Below are positions 27,151 through 35,638 of a DNA stretch of 64,000 nt, one piece after another. The notes beneath the pieces were generated by a model. It searched no databases, was not told the DNA's origin, and saw nothing but the letters and a program-made list of their open reading frames with translations. A program made the translations under genes and the position numbers. This stretch comes from Chitinophaga pinensis DSM 2588 (GTDB lineage: Bacteria > Bacteroidota > Bacteroidia > Chitinophagales > Chitinophagaceae), in the NCBI RefSeq assembly GCF_000024005.1, contig NC_013132.1:1302001-1366000 (forward strand), written 5' to 3'. How positions within the stretch are numbered: the stretch's first letter is position 1; each line of letters starts with the position of its first letter.

Positions 27151-27921
27151 ATGAAGCAGAAAGACGACGTTATACTCAGTATCCCTGATCGCTGTACGCA
27201 GCCCTGGCATGAAATGTTACCCGCCGGAGACGGCCGTTTTTGTCTGAGTTGTCAGAGGAAGGTGACTGACTTTACGGGAATGACTGATGCGGAATTATTA
27301 GCTTCTCTGAAGTGGAACCAGGGGAATGGCTGTGGTCGTTTTGATGCGACGCAGTTGGACAGGGTATTACAAGCTCCGCAGGAGCCATCCCGGTCAGTTT
27401 TTCCTGCTATTTTGTTAAGTACAATGCTGACGGCTATATTACCGGGGCAGTTGCATGGGAATTATAAAGTACCTGCTGTTACGATGGCGCCGTCTTTACA
27501 GGCGGGAGGGGACAAACGTATTCAGGGATGTATTATGGATGATGGAGGGAATGCTTTGGATCAGGTATCTGTGCGTATAAAAAATCATGCAGGTATCGGA
27601 TGTATCACAGATGTAGAGGGCCAGTTTAGTTTCACGCTGCCGGCAGCGCTGTTTACTACGGATTCAATTACGCTTCAGATCAGCCGTCTTGGATATGATG
27701 CCCGGGAAGTGTTGCTTAGCGCGGACCAGTTTTCCAATGTACAGGTTAGTTTGAAGGCATCTATGATGGCACTGCCGGAAGTGGTCGTACCGCATTATGG
27801 ATGGACTACAGTAACCGTTGTTACCGGCGCATACGCCAATGTGAATGCTTGTAAAAACCCCCGCTGGCATTGGTGGCATAAACTGACCCGCGTGTTCCGG
27901 AAAAACAAAAACACGTATTAA
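27151..27921 (+). CDS. Four-cysteine / TM / carboxypeptidase-regulatory-like protein (paralogue 1)
   Basis: A 256-residue protein in three parts. Residues 1-75 hold a conserved four-cysteine module: C15 (S-I-P-D-R-C), C31 and C34 (G-R-F-C-L-S-C-Q) and C61 (N-G-C-G-R-F), spaced like a metal-binding site, plus the V-T-D-F-T and Q-L-D-R motifs. A hydrophobic stretch at about 88-106 (F-P-A-I-L-L-S-T-M-L-T-A-I-L-P-G) is a likely membrane anchor. The rest is a carboxypeptidase-regulatory-like beta sandwich (G-C-I-M-D-D-G-G-N-A-L-D-Q-V-S-V). Three paralogues lie together near 46-49 kb. The function is unknown; zinc binding is inferred from the cysteines. Confidence 0.8.
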   Translation: MKQKDDVILSIPDRCTQPWHEMLPAGDGRFCLSCQRKVTDFTGMTDAELLASLKWNQGNGCGRFDATQLDRVLQAPQEPSRSVFPAILLSTMLTAILPGQLHGNYKVPAVTMAPSLQAGGDKRIQGCIMDDGGNALDQVSVRIKNHAGIGCITDVEGQFSFTLPAALFTTDSITLQISRLGYDAREVLLSADQFSNVQVSLKASMMALPEVVVPHYGWTTVTVVTGAYANVNACKNPRWHWWHKLTRVFRKNKNTY

Positions 27922-28278
27922 ACAATATAGCAGAAGGTCAATCCCGGGCCGGCTAAAAGGACGCTTGTCGTGTGGATCGTTCATGCGCCTTTTAGTCAGC
28001 ATGTGGGTTGAAATGGGGATAAACAGTGGTGGATTTCGGTAATAAGTTTGGGGTACAATGATGAATACGGTGTACTTCCTTTATCAGGATGTGTGCACCC
28101 GGCTTTGTGAGAAGGAGTTAATTGATATCGTCAAACAGTTGGATATTTGGCCGGAATAGTTTCAACGGGGTAAAGAAAGCAGAATTAGGGGAGGAAAGAA
28201 AAAAAAGGGCATCTACAAAGTGTCTACAATGCAATAATTAATGATTGAATATTATATAAATGATTATTAATTAAGTGC
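27922..28278. other. Gene-free stretch, 357 bases
   Basis: Between the paralogue-1 gene and the convergent AraC gene. It holds a short ATG frame of 33 codons at 28058-28159 with no recognisable product, and AT-rich sequence at the end. I see no terminator, repeat or RNA gene. It may contain decayed coding sequence but nothing supports that. Confidence 0.5.
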
Positions 28279-29085
28279 TTATATAACCATCGACGGCGCC
28301 ATGCCGAATAGTTTTTTAAAGGCTGAAAAGAAATGTGAATAGTCGTTAAAGCCCACTTCCATGTAAACATCCGTAGGTTTCATTTTCTTTTCTTTCAGCA
28401 AAACATGTGCGGCTTCCAGCTTTTTCTGTATTAACCATTTGCCTGGAGTAGTGTGAAAGATCTTTTCGAAATCACGCTTAAATGTAGAGATGCTACGACC
28501 TGTCAGATATGCCATATGTTCCAGGTCTCCGCTGTACTGATAGTGTTCTTCCATAAACGCCTGCAGATCTATTTTCCCCGGTTCGCTGAAGTCAAAAAGG
28601 ATACGTTTCAATTCTGGATTGGCGCTCATGAATATGAGTACGGCTTCTTTTACTTTTGTTTTCAGTAGTTCTCCGGTGAGCTGGTTGCTATGTTCCAGGT
28701 AGGGGAGTAATGAGTCGATATAGTTTTTAAAAAAGTTGTTAGGGCGTAGCGGCAGCACATTGTCATAATGCTGACTGGATGCAATACTCCGTTCATAGGG
28801 TGCTGATAATTCCATGAGCGTGTTCTTGTCAATACAAATGGCGATTGACCGGTATTCTTCCCCTTCATGTGGCAACTTTACAAATTTGCTCAACCTGTTT
28901 CTTACCGCAAAGCGGATATCACCGGCATGAAAGGTCTCCGATTTATTGCCGAAATATGCGATTGAGGTGCCGGCCAGGATATATTCGATCACATGTTGCC
29001 TGACCAGTAACTCGGCGTCAACGGTTTTATGTGAAACGCAGGCATAGACAATCTGCGGTATGCTTGGATCTGTTGTAGCGGCCAT
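28279..29085 (-). CDS. AraC-family transcriptional regulator
   Basis: A 268-residue regulator. The N-terminal part is a cupin-like sensor (V-I-E-Y-I-L-A-G-T-S-I-A-Y-F-G then D-I-R-F-A-V-R-N-R-L) and the last 100 residues contain the two AraC helix-turn-helix units (L-T-G-R-S-I-S-T-F-K-R-D-F-E-K and Y-M-E-V-G-F-N-D-Y-S-H-F-F-S-A-F-K). The gene lies downstream of the SDR gene on the same strand, but a terminator hairpin separates them, so it may be transcribed alone. It may control the SDR gene; this is only positional. Confidence 0.88.
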   Translation of the reverse strand: MAATTDPSIPQIVYACVSHKTVDAELLVRQHVIEYILAGTSIAYFGNKSETFHAGDIRFAVRNRLSKFVKLPHEGEEYRSIAICIDKNTLMELSAPYERSIASSQHYDNVLPLRPNNFFKNYIDSLLPYLEHSNQLTGELLKTKVKEAVLIFMSANPELKRILFDFSEPGKIDLQAFMEEHYQYSGDLEHMAYLTGRSISTFKRDFEKIFHTTPGKWLIQKKLEAAHVLLKEKKMKPTDVYMEVGFNDYSHFFSAFKKLFGMAPSMVI

Positions 29086-29110
29086 GTTATAAATATACTT
29101 AAAAGAAGAA

Positions 29111-29134
29111 GGTCAGGCCGTTTCAGACCTGACC
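29111..29134 (-). terminator. Terminator after the SDR gene
   Basis: On the minus strand GGTCAGG and CCTGACC form a 7-bp stem with a 10-base loop, followed by TTCTTCTTTT, a good U-rich tail. Confidence 0.75.
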
Positions 29135-29146
29135 GGTGTGGTATTA

Positions 29147-29953
29147 TCAGCCTAAGAATATTGTGGACATTTCCCTGCGGGAAGCTTCGGCGCCTACTTC
29201 CAGGCGTCTTTCGTACATGCTGGTAGAGTCAGCACCTGCGGTGTAATGTACCTGGTCTTTTCCGTCTGTTACCGCTTCGTATACAACAGCGGCTATTTCT
29301 TCTGCGGTGGAGCCTGATTTAGTGGGGTCCATCATACCTGTCACCACTTTCATATACTGCTCAAGCGCTGTCTCATAAGGGGCTGCAGTTGTCTGCTTTG
29401 CATTGGCTCCAAAAGCTGTGCGGATAAATCCGGGAGCAACGGTTTTAACACTGATACCCCAGGGCGCCAGTTCATAGGTCATTCCTTCGCTGAATGCCTC
29501 CAGACCCCATTTTACGGCGTGATACAGACTGGCAAAAGGGAATGTGACGAGACCGGCAATAGAGGTAATATTGATGAACATACCACTTTTTTGCTCTCTG
29601 AAATGAGGAATGAATGCGTGTGTAATTCTGATTGCTCCCAGCAGATTGGTATCTACCTGTTTGCTGATGTCTTCGTCTTCAAAACCTTCTAATGGTCCCA
29701 TAGCGCCATAAGCTGCATTGTTCAGCACAACGTCAACCGGGCCAAGGGCAATAGCTGCCGCTACCGTTGATCTGATCTGCTCCGGATCAGTGATATCCAG
29801 GGGAAGGACTGTCACTCTTTCTAATTCGCTGAAATCGTCACCTTTTCCGGCGTTACGCATAGTGGCAATTACATTCCATCCATGATGATGAAACAGCTGT
29901 ACTGCTGCTTTTCCCAGACCGCTGGAGGTCCCTGTAATGAATATTGTTTTCAT
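29147..29953 (-). CDS. Short-chain dehydrogenase/reductase (SDR)
   Basis: A 268-residue classical SDR from the ATG at 29953 (M-K-T-I-F-I-T-G-T-S-S-G-L-G). The cofactor loop T-G-T-S-S-G-L-G is at residues 7-14, N-N-A-A-Y-G at 78-83, the catalytic serine is S131 (N-I-T-S-I-A-G) and the YxxxK pair Y144/K148 (Y-H-A-V-K). All required residues are there, so an active NAD(P)-dependent oxidoreductase is expected; the substrate is not known. The upstream in-frame extension adds no conserved sequence and is not used. Confidence 0.93.
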   Translation of the reverse strand: MKTIFITGTSSGLGKAAVQLFHHHGWNVIATMRNAGKGDDFSELERVTVLPLDITDPEQIRSTVAAAIALGPVDVVLNNAAYGAMGPLEGFEDEDISKQVDTNLLGAIRITHAFIPHFREQKSGMFINITSIAGLVTFPFASLYHAVKWGLEAFSEGMTYELAPWGISVKTVAPGFIRTAFGANAKQTTAAPYETALEQYMKVVTGMMDPTKSGSTAEEIAAVVYEAVTDGKDQVHYTAGADSTSMYERRLEVGAEASRREMSTIFLG

Positions 29954-30051
29954 GATTTGCTTTCGTTTTGAATTGTGATACAAAGAAAGCACGAAGCGGA
30001 ATGGCGGAGATTGTTGTGGCGTTCAAATGATATGGGTAGGAAGTCCAAAAG

Positions 30052-30086
30052 AAAAAAAGCAATGCTGACAACAGCATTGCTTTTTT
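30052..30086 (-). terminator. Terminator of the tRNA-Arg gene
   Basis: AAAGCAATGCTG and CAGCATTGCTTT form a 12-bp stem with a 4-base loop. On the minus strand it follows the tRNA by six bases and ends in a T-run; a T-run is also present on the other side. Confidence 0.85.
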
Positions 30087-30091
30087 CTTTG

Positions 30092-30163
30092 TAGCCCGGA
30101 CAAGAATCGAACTTGTATCTAAAGTTTAGGAAACTTCTATTCTATCCATTGAACTACCGGGCC
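30092..30163 (-). tRNA. tRNA-Arg (anticodon CCU)
   Basis: A full cloverleaf of 72 bases on the minus strand. The acceptor stem GGCCCGG pairs with CCGGGCU (one G.U at the end), the D-stem is GUUC/GAAU, the anticodon stem GAAGU/ACUUU with loop UUCCUAA gives anticodon CCU (codon AGG), and the T-arm is ACAAG/CUUGU with loop UUCGAUU. The CCA end is not encoded. A terminator hairpin follows directly. Confidence 0.95.
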
Positions 30164-30252
30164 ATAGGGGCAAAACCCTAAAGTGGAGTGCAAAAGTAAA
30201 CGTTTTTTATATATTTCAAGCAAACCGCCTAAAAATTGCACGCCACTACCAC

Positions 30253-32043
30253 TTAATTATAAATTTTTTCAATTTGTTGTTCATATCGTTGGGCAATCAC
30301 TTTTCGTTTCACTTTCAGGGTAGGAGAGAGTTCTCCGTTGGCGATTGTCCATTCCTGTGGCAGTAATTCGAACTTCTTGATCTGTTCGATGTGGCTGAAA
30401 TACTGGTTGTATTTCTCCACCACCTGCTTGTAAAGTTGCTGGATATCAGTGTTTTGTAACAGTTCTTCGTGACTGCCGGTGCGGATGCCCTTTTTAGCTG
30501 CCCAGCTTTCCAGGTTAGGGAAAGAAGGTACAACGAGTGCACCGGTAAATTTGCGGTTTTCACCTACAACCATGATCTGTTCAATAAAAGGAGATTCCTT
30601 GAACTTGTTTTCGATTGGCTGTGGCGCAACGAATTTACCCCCGGAAGTTTTGAAGAGTTCTTTTTTACGATCGGTGATCTTAAGGAACTTATTGTTCACA
30701 AGTACACCTATATCGCCGGTATGGAACCAGCCATCAATGATGGATTCTTTGGTGAGATCAGGGCGTTTGTAATAACCTGGCGTGATGTTCGGTCCTTTAC
30801 AACAGATTTCTCCGTCTTCTGCGAGTCTTACTTCCACATTACTGATCAGCGGACCAACAGTCCCGAACATGCGGTCTTTTTCATCAACGCGGTTTACGCT
30901 TATCACCGGTGAAGTTTCGGTCAGTCCGTATCCTTCCAGGATAGGAATATGTGCAGCGGTGAAGATCTTTAACAAGCGCACCTGACAGGGAGCAGATCCT
31001 ACTACAATCGCGTCGATATTACCTCCCAGTGCTTCCCGCCATTTTTTGAATACAAGTTTATTGGCAATAGACAGCTGGAAATTATACCACCAGCCCAATG
31101 ATTTATTTATCTCGTATTTTTTGCCCAGTTCAACGGACCAGAAGAAGAGTGCACGTTTGACTCCTTTCAGCTCAAGTCCTTTTGCCATGATCTTTTCATA
31201 GACCTTTTCCAGCAAACGGGGAACGGTCGTAAAGATGCTTGGCTTGACCTCACGCAGGTTGTCGGCGATGGTATCCATGCTTTCCGCATAGTAAATAGGC
31301 ACACCTGCAGTCAGGTATACATAAGTAACCATGCGTTCAAATACGTGATTGAGCGGTAGAAAGCTTAATGCCCTTGCTTCCAGACTAACCGGAAGATAAG
31401 GGATACAGGCGGTAACGTTACTCATGATATTATCATGCGTCAGCATTACACCTTTAGGCGTACCGGTGGTACCGGATGTATAGATGATAGTGGCCAGCTG
31501 ATCTGGTTTTGTTGATTCTCGGATAGCCGGTATGCGATCCATATCAGCTTGTGTGGCCATCTCAGGAATCTCCAGCCAGTGACGGGCGCCTGCTATTTTA
31601 TTGAATGAATAGATTTCTTTAAGCTGCGTTAGTTTATGCCGGATAGGTTTGATCTTTTCAAGCATATCTTCTCCACTGATGAACAGGATGGAAGCCCCTG
31701 AGTCGTTCAGGATAAACTCCATTTCGTGTTCACTTAATGTTGGATAGAGGGGCGCGAGAATGGCGCCTGCCTGCTGACAGGCAAGGTCGGTGATCACCCA
31801 TTCCGGACGATTAGGAGAGATGATCGCAATTTTATCACAACCTTCAGGAGTTGCATCCCCTTTACCTATTCCCAGTTGTAGCAGCCCGGCGCTGAAACGC
31901 AATGATAGATCGGCTACTTCCTGTGTGCTGTATTTTCTCCAGACATTGTTTTCTTTTCCTACCAGCATGTCTGTTTTTGGGAAATTCTTTAGCTGGTGTT
32001 CGATTACATCAAATAATCTTCGTGGCTGCTGCTGCTTGATCAT
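30253..32043 (-). CDS. Long-chain fatty acid-CoA ligase (AMP-binding enzyme)
   Basis: A 596-residue acyl-CoA synthetase of the FadD/FACL type. Motifs: the AMP-binding Y-T-S-G-T-T-G-T-P-K-G-V, G-Y-G-L-T-E-T-S-P-V, and the adenylation-to-thioesterification hinge G-W-F-H-T-G-D-I-G followed by D-R-K-K-E-L-F-K-T-S-G-G-K. It activates fatty acids with ATP and CoA, probably at the inner face of the membrane. It stands between a tRNA gene and a small 2TM-domain protein gene on the same strand with 48 bases between, so those two may be co-transcribed. Confidence 0.93.
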   Translation of the reverse strand: MIKQQQPRRLFDVIEHQLKNFPKTDMLVGKENNVWRKYSTQEVADLSLRFSAGLLQLGIGKGDATPEGCDKIAIISPNRPEWVITDLACQQAGAILAPLYPTLSEHEMEFILNDSGASILFISGEDMLEKIKPIRHKLTQLKEIYSFNKIAGARHWLEIPEMATQADMDRIPAIRESTKPDQLATIIYTSGTTGTPKGVMLTHDNIMSNVTACIPYLPVSLEARALSFLPLNHVFERMVTYVYLTAGVPIYYAESMDTIADNLREVKPSIFTTVPRLLEKVYEKIMAKGLELKGVKRALFFWSVELGKKYEINKSLGWWYNFQLSIANKLVFKKWREALGGNIDAIVVGSAPCQVRLLKIFTAAHIPILEGYGLTETSPVISVNRVDEKDRMFGTVGPLISNVEVRLAEDGEICCKGPNITPGYYKRPDLTKESIIDGWFHTGDIGVLVNNKFLKITDRKKELFKTSGGKFVAPQPIENKFKESPFIEQIMVVGENRKFTGALVVPSFPNLESWAAKKGIRTGSHEELLQNTDIQQLYKQVVEKYNQYFSHIEQIKKFELLPQEWTIANGELSPTLKVKRKVIAQRYEQQIEKIYN

Positions 32044-32090
32044 AGATAGCTTTGGTGGTATGCGTTACGCCTGTTAAAAGTAGTGGAATT

Positions 32091-32381
32091 TTATACGCCT
32101 CTGCGCTGCTTTTCTTCCTGCAGTTTTTCATATTCTTTCACAGCATCACCAAACGGGTCGCGATGCCATGCATTAAAATACTGGAATGCCAGTCCAAGTC
32201 CCCAGCCCAGTGCCGGCCATACAGGCCATGGTGTGCCGTGGTGTCCTGGTCCTTGTGTAACAAACCAGAGCACCCAGAAAAAGGCATTCATAATCAGATA
32301 AATGAGCAGGGAGTTTCTGAAAGCTGCTCTTGATTTAGCAATCTTCCAGAGTCGTTCATCACGTTGCGTCGTTGTTTCCAT
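32091..32381 (-). CDS. 2TM-domain membrane protein
   Basis: A 96-residue protein with the 2TM domain common in Bacteroidetes: an amphipathic N-terminus (R-D-E-R-L-W-K-I-A-K-S-R-A-A-F), one helix I-Y-L-I-M-N-A-F-F-W-V-L-W-F, a W-P-V-W-P loop and a second helix with G-L-A-F-Q-Y-F-N-A-W, then a charged tail. The domain is found in small proteins and fused to LytTR regulators; its role is unknown. It lies just upstream of the acyl-CoA ligase on the same strand. Confidence 0.85.
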   Translation of the reverse strand: METTTQRDERLWKIAKSRAAFRNSLLIYLIMNAFFWVLWFVTQGPGHHGTPWPVWPALGWGLGLAFQYFNAWHRDPFGDAVKEYEKLQEEKQRRGV

Positions 32382-32768
32382 ATGTATTTGAGATTTTTAG
32401 AAAGGCTTGAATAAATATAATGTTTTTTATTGAATAGTACGGTCGGGGGAGAATACTTGAGGGAGATGGAAAGGGCGTGTTAAAATTCACTGCCCAGCCT
32501 GTAACTGCAATGTTATTTCAGCACCAACTGCTAATTTTGAAACAAGACCTGAAGGACAGACTTACGTTACGCGATACAAGAATATATCCCGTTATTCCAC
32601 GAATCACACTTAAACTTATTGCTTGAACATTATTACGCTATTATATAAAGATTGTGTCTTAATGGTTATTTAATTGATGAAACCCAGAGCGTTTTATCTT
32701 ATAATGCACTCACCAGTCTCTGGTGATAAAATTCCTTTTACCACAAGGGACCGGTGAGCTGGTTTTTT
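32382..32768. other. Gene-free stretch, 387 bases, ending in a structured element
   Basis: From the 2TM gene (which runs on minus) to the end of the MFS gene (also minus). The first 320 bases show nothing recognisable. The last 60 hold an inverted repeat followed by T-run (32709-32768), listed separately. No coding frame of note is seen on either strand. Confidence 0.5.
32709..32768 (+). other. Long imperfect hairpin followed by T-run
   Basis: The outer arms CTCACCAGTC and GACCGGTGAG pair with one G.T, and inner arms GTGATAAAA and TTTTACCAC pair with one mismatch around TTCC. Then CTGG and eight T. On plus it looks like an oversized terminator; but the flanking genes both run on minus. It could also be a small-RNA end. 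Confidence 0.5.
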
Positions 32769-34001
32769 TTATTTTGTTTTACCTGAACGATCTACGTTGG
32801 GGAGGAAACCTGTGAGCAATCCTATCAGCGGCAGATAGGCACATACGTCGAATACATAAGCGATACTGGTGCTGTCGGCCAGTTTACCCAGTAAGGCAGA
32901 TCCGATCCCTCCCATGCCGAATGCCAGTCCGAAGAATAGTCCGGCGATCATGCCTACTTTACCTGGCACCAGTTCCTGCGCATATACGAGTATCGCAGAA
33001 AATGCGGAAGACAATATCACACCAATGAAAACACTGAGCACAGATGTCCAGAGCAGATTGGCATGTGGCAATAACAATGAGAAAGGCGCTACGCCAAGAA
33101 TAGAAATCCAGATTACATATTTTCTCCCGATACGGTCGCCTACAGGGCCGCCGATAAAGGTGCCTGCAGCAATCGCAAACAGGAAGATGAAAAGGTAGAC
33201 CTGTGCACTCTGTACAGAGATATGGAACTTATCAATGAGATAAAAGGTGTAATAACTGGTCATGCTGGCCATGTAGAAGTACTTGGAAAAGATCAGGACC
33301 AGCAATATGCTCAAGGCAAATGTCACTTTCCCTTTTGACAACTGTACATGTTGTACATCGTCGACACCTTTTGATTTACTGCGAATGCGATGTGTGTTAT
33401 TCCTGTACCAGGAGGCAATATTCAGCATGACTACAATTGCCAGTAAAGCCGCCAGTGCAAACCAGCTGATGCTGCCCTGGCCTTTTGGTACAATGATCAT
33501 CGCTGCCAGTAGAGGGCCCAGGGAACTACCTGCATTACCGCCCAGCTGGAAGAGCGACTGTGCCATACCATGTTTACCACCTGAAGCCATATAGGCAAGT
33601 CTGGATGCCTCCGGGTGAAAGATTGAAGAGCCTACACCTACAAGTGCCACAGATATCAGTACAAGGTAGAAATGGTGCGCCTGCGACAGACTGATAAGCC
33701 CGAGCAGGGTGAAGCCCATTCCGATTGCCAGGGAATAGGGTTGAGGGCGCTTATCCGTGTAAAGACCCACCAGTGGTTGCAGCAATGATGCCGTCAGCTG
33801 ATAGGTCAGTGTGATCAGCCCGATCTGACTGAAAGTGAGTTTTAATGAGTCTTTTACAATAGGGTAGATTGCAGGGATCAGCGACTGTATCGTGTCATTG
33901 ATCATGTGAGAAAAACTCAGTGCCAGCAGTATAGAAAATACGGTATTGCTGGCTGCCTGCTGTGCCTGTGCTTTGGCTGTTTCCTGTAAAGTCTTTTCCA
34001 T
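32769..34001 (-). CDS. MFS transporter, Fsr (fosmidomycin resistance)-like
   Basis: A 410-residue inner-membrane protein with about 12 hydrophobic helices. The opening S-H-M-I-N-D-T-I-Q-S-L-I-P-A-I-Y-P and the D-K-R-P-Q-P loop after the third helix match the Fsr-like branch of the major facilitator superfamily; a second loop motif G-P-V-G-D-R-I-G-R-K-Y-V is typical of MFS. Substrate unknown, possibly a small organic or phosphonate-like compound. It follows a FadR-type regulator gene with 9 bases between, so the regulator and transporter form an operon and the regulator probably senses the substrate or a related metabolite. Confidence 0.85.
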   Translation of the reverse strand: MEKTLQETAKAQAQQAASNTVFSILLALSFSHMINDTIQSLIPAIYPIVKDSLKLTFSQIGLITLTYQLTASLLQPLVGLYTDKRPQPYSLAIGMGFTLLGLISLSQAHHFYLVLISVALVGVGSSIFHPEASRLAYMASGGKHGMAQSLFQLGGNAGSSLGPLLAAMIIVPKGQGSISWFALAALLAIVVMLNIASWYRNNTHRIRSKSKGVDDVQHVQLSKGKVTFALSILLVLIFSKYFYMASMTSYYTFYLIDKFHISVQSAQVYLFIFLFAIAAGTFIGGPVGDRIGRKYVIWISILGVAPFSLLLPHANLLWTSVLSVFIGVILSSAFSAILVYAQELVPGKVGMIAGLFFGLAFGMGGIGSALLGKLADSTSIAYVFDVCAYLPLIGLLTGFLPNVDRSGKTK

Positions 34002-34010
34002 GGTGACTGT

Positions 34011-34685
34011 TTACTTTGTTGGCTCTTCGTTGTTATGTTGTGCAATGCGTTGTGCCCAGTGCCATGCCTTTTGCGGGTCTTGAACACTGATGCTGTTCAG
34101 CAGATTTTTATGCAGCTGCTGGGTTTCTCTGAAGGTCTCCGCATTTTTGAATTGTGCGAGAAAGTGATTTTTCAGGTGATGTGCGACTGTTTTATACAGA
34201 TCAGTCAGAATGCTGTTATTAGAGGCTTCCGCAATGGAAATATGGAAATTGATATCCGCCTCTATGGAGGCCGCTGTATCATCGATAGCGGCTGCTTCTT
34301 TCCGTTGACGTAACCAGGATTCCATTTTTTCCAGGTCTTCAGCTGTTCTGTTCAGTGCTGCTTTCTGGGCAATTTTCATTTCCAGGAGCAGACGTACTTC
34401 GTCGAGGTCGTCGGCAGTAGCTCTTTTTAAACGCTGGGGCAGTGGTTCTTCGATACCAGTGCTGGCTTCCACAAAGGTGCCCAGTCCCTGCTGTACGCGG
34501 AGAACACCGCTGTTGGACAGGATGCGTACCGCTTCCCGGATGGAGGAACGACCTACACCAAAGGTCTGCATCAGTGCAGGTTCAGTGGGCAATTTTTCGC
34601 CAGGTTTATAAGTGCCAAGTGAGATCTGTTCCTGTAAGCGCTGGGCTACTTCGTCGGCCAGACTGTTTTTTCTGATCATTGTCAT
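34011..34685 (-). CDS. FadR/GntR-family transcriptional regulator (FCD domain)
   Basis: A 224-residue regulator. Residues about 5-75 are the GntR winged helix (L-A-D-E-V-A-Q-R-L-Q-E-Q-I, Y-K-P-G-E-K-L-P-T-E, V-G-R-S-S-I-R-E-A-V-R-I-L). The C-terminal part is the all-helical FCD effector domain with L-D-E-V-R-L-L-L-E-M-K, D-I-N-F-H-I-S-I-A and H-K-N-L-L-N-S-I, including acid and histidine residues that bind a metal in this fold. It shares a transcript with the Fsr-like transporter. A 13-bp palindrome at its promoter suggests autoregulation. Confidence 0.92.
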   Translation of the reverse strand: MTMIRKNSLADEVAQRLQEQISLGTYKPGEKLPTEPALMQTFGVGRSSIREAVRILSNSGVLRVQQGLGTFVEASTGIEEPLPQRLKRATADDLDEVRLLLEMKIAQKAALNRTAEDLEKMESWLRQRKEAAAIDDTAASIEADINFHISIAEASNNSILTDLYKTVAHHLKNHFLAQFKNAETFRETQQLHKNLLNSISVQDPQKAWHWAQRIAQHNNEEPTK

Positions 34686-34700
34686 AACTTAAGTCATCAT

Positions 34701-34713
34701 ATCATCTGATGAT
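34701..34713 (-). promoter_or_regulatory. Candidate operator ATCATCAGATGAT of the FadR-type regulator
   Basis: A 13-bp odd palindrome (ATCATC-T-GATGAT on plus) directly downstream of the -7 box TAACTTTG of the regulator gene. A dimeric GntR protein binding here would block transcription start. The match of site to regulator is inferred from position. Confidence 0.5.
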
Positions 34714-34714
34714 T

Positions 34715-34722
34715 CAAAGTTA
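34715..34722 (-). promoter_or_regulatory. -7 box TAACTTTG for the fadR-like/MFS operon
   Basis: On the minus strand TAACTTTG fits TAnnTTTG, 29 bases before the ATG at 34685. The palindrome follows it by one base. Confidence 0.55.
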
Positions 34723-34758
34723 AAAGAATCTCTTAATATCGGCACATCTTTTTTTATT

Positions 34759-34766
34759 TATCTTTG
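34759..34766 (+). promoter_or_regulatory. -7 box TATCTTTG before the TPR gene
   Basis: TATCTTTG matches the consensus; the ATG is at 34845, giving a leader of about 70 bases, longer than usual here. Confidence 0.5.
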
Positions 34767-34844
34767 CGCCTCTTATAATGTAATAAGCGGTAAAACGTGC
34801 AACTTTGTAAGGGGAGTACCTGATTTTAAAAACAAGATTCGCAA

Positions 34845-35495
34845 ATGAAAGCATTTAATTTATTTATTCTATATCGTCTGCCATTAGGGATCCTTTTCCT
34901 GGTGGGTGGTGTTGCGCTGGGTATTACGATAGGATGGTGGGAAGCTACTATTCCTTTGCTGATAGCCGTAATATGCATTGTTACGCACTTTATGTTCGGA
35001 CCAATGAGGCTGGTGCAGGAGGCTGTTGAAGCCGGAGATCTTGATAAGGCGATGGGAATGATGAATAAGATCGCTTTTCCTAAGCTGCTGTATAAACCTA
35101 TCCGCTCCGTATACTACTTTATGCAGAGTAACATGGCGATGTACAATAAGGACCTGGACAAAGCGGAAGCTACCATCCGTCAGAGTATCGCGTCCGGCAG
35201 TCCGATGAAGGAATATGAAGGTATGCAGTACTTCCAGCTGGGTACCATCGCTTATCAGAAGAATGACCTGAAAGAAGCAGACCAGAACCTGAAAAAAGCA
35301 GTACGTATGGGACTGCCTGATAAGGAAAACACCGCTGCTGCATTGCTGACACTCGCATCTATCTGTATGAGCCGTCGTGACTTCAAAACTGCGAAAGATT
35401 ACCTCCGCAGGGCAAAAGCACAGAAAGCTACTACTGGTCAAATAGTTAGTCAGATTAAAGAAATGGATAAGTACCTGTCCCGTATGCCAGGTTGA
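34845..35495 (+). CDS. Membrane-anchored TPR protein
   Basis: A 216-residue protein. The N-terminus has two hydrophobic helices (about residues 12-32 and 34-52) that anchor it in the inner membrane. After that come TPR-like helix pairs: L-D-K-A-M-G-M-M-N-K-I, L-D-K-A-E-A-T-I-R-Q-S-I, Y-F-Q-L-G-T-I-A-Y-Q-K-N-D-L-K-E-A-D and A-L-L-T-L-A-S-I-C-M-S-R-R-D-F-K-T-A-K. TPR domains bind other proteins; the partner is not visible. Single gene with its own promoter and a strong terminator. Confidence 0.8.
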   Translation: MKAFNLFILYRLPLGILFLVGGVALGITIGWWEATIPLLIAVICIVTHFMFGPMRLVQEAVEAGDLDKAMGMMNKIAFPKLLYKPIRSVYYFMQSNMAMYNKDLDKAEATIRQSIASGSPMKEYEGMQYFQLGTIAYQKNDLKEADQNLKKAVRMGLPDKENTAAALLTLASICMSRRDFKTAKDYLRRAKAQKATTGQIVSQIKEMDKYLSRMPG

Positions 35496-35512
35496 TCATC
35501 TGACCGAATCAC

Positions 35513-35549
35513 AAAAAAGGCGTCCCTCCATTGGCGGGGCGCCTTTTTT
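35513..35549 (+). terminator. Terminator after the TPR gene
   Basis: AAAAAAGGCG and CGCCTTTTTT close a stem whose inner part CCC/GGG is also paired; the T-run follows. A-run on the other side makes it potentially bidirectional. Confidence 0.85.
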
Positions 35550-35638
35550 AATACCCTTACTAATTCCAGGTATAGCAGTATATTTCCATATGTAATAACC
35601 AATTAAACCGTTATTTTTGTTTAAAATACGTTACTCCT

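Noticed and set aside
28058..28159. Short ATG frame (33 codons) in the gap at 28 kb, perhaps a decayed gene
   Set aside because: No ribosome site, no promoter and no recognisable product; too short to claim.
32709..32768. Structured element considered as a metabolite riboswitch
   Set aside because: It is not upstream of any gene on its strand and shows no conserved junction of a known class.
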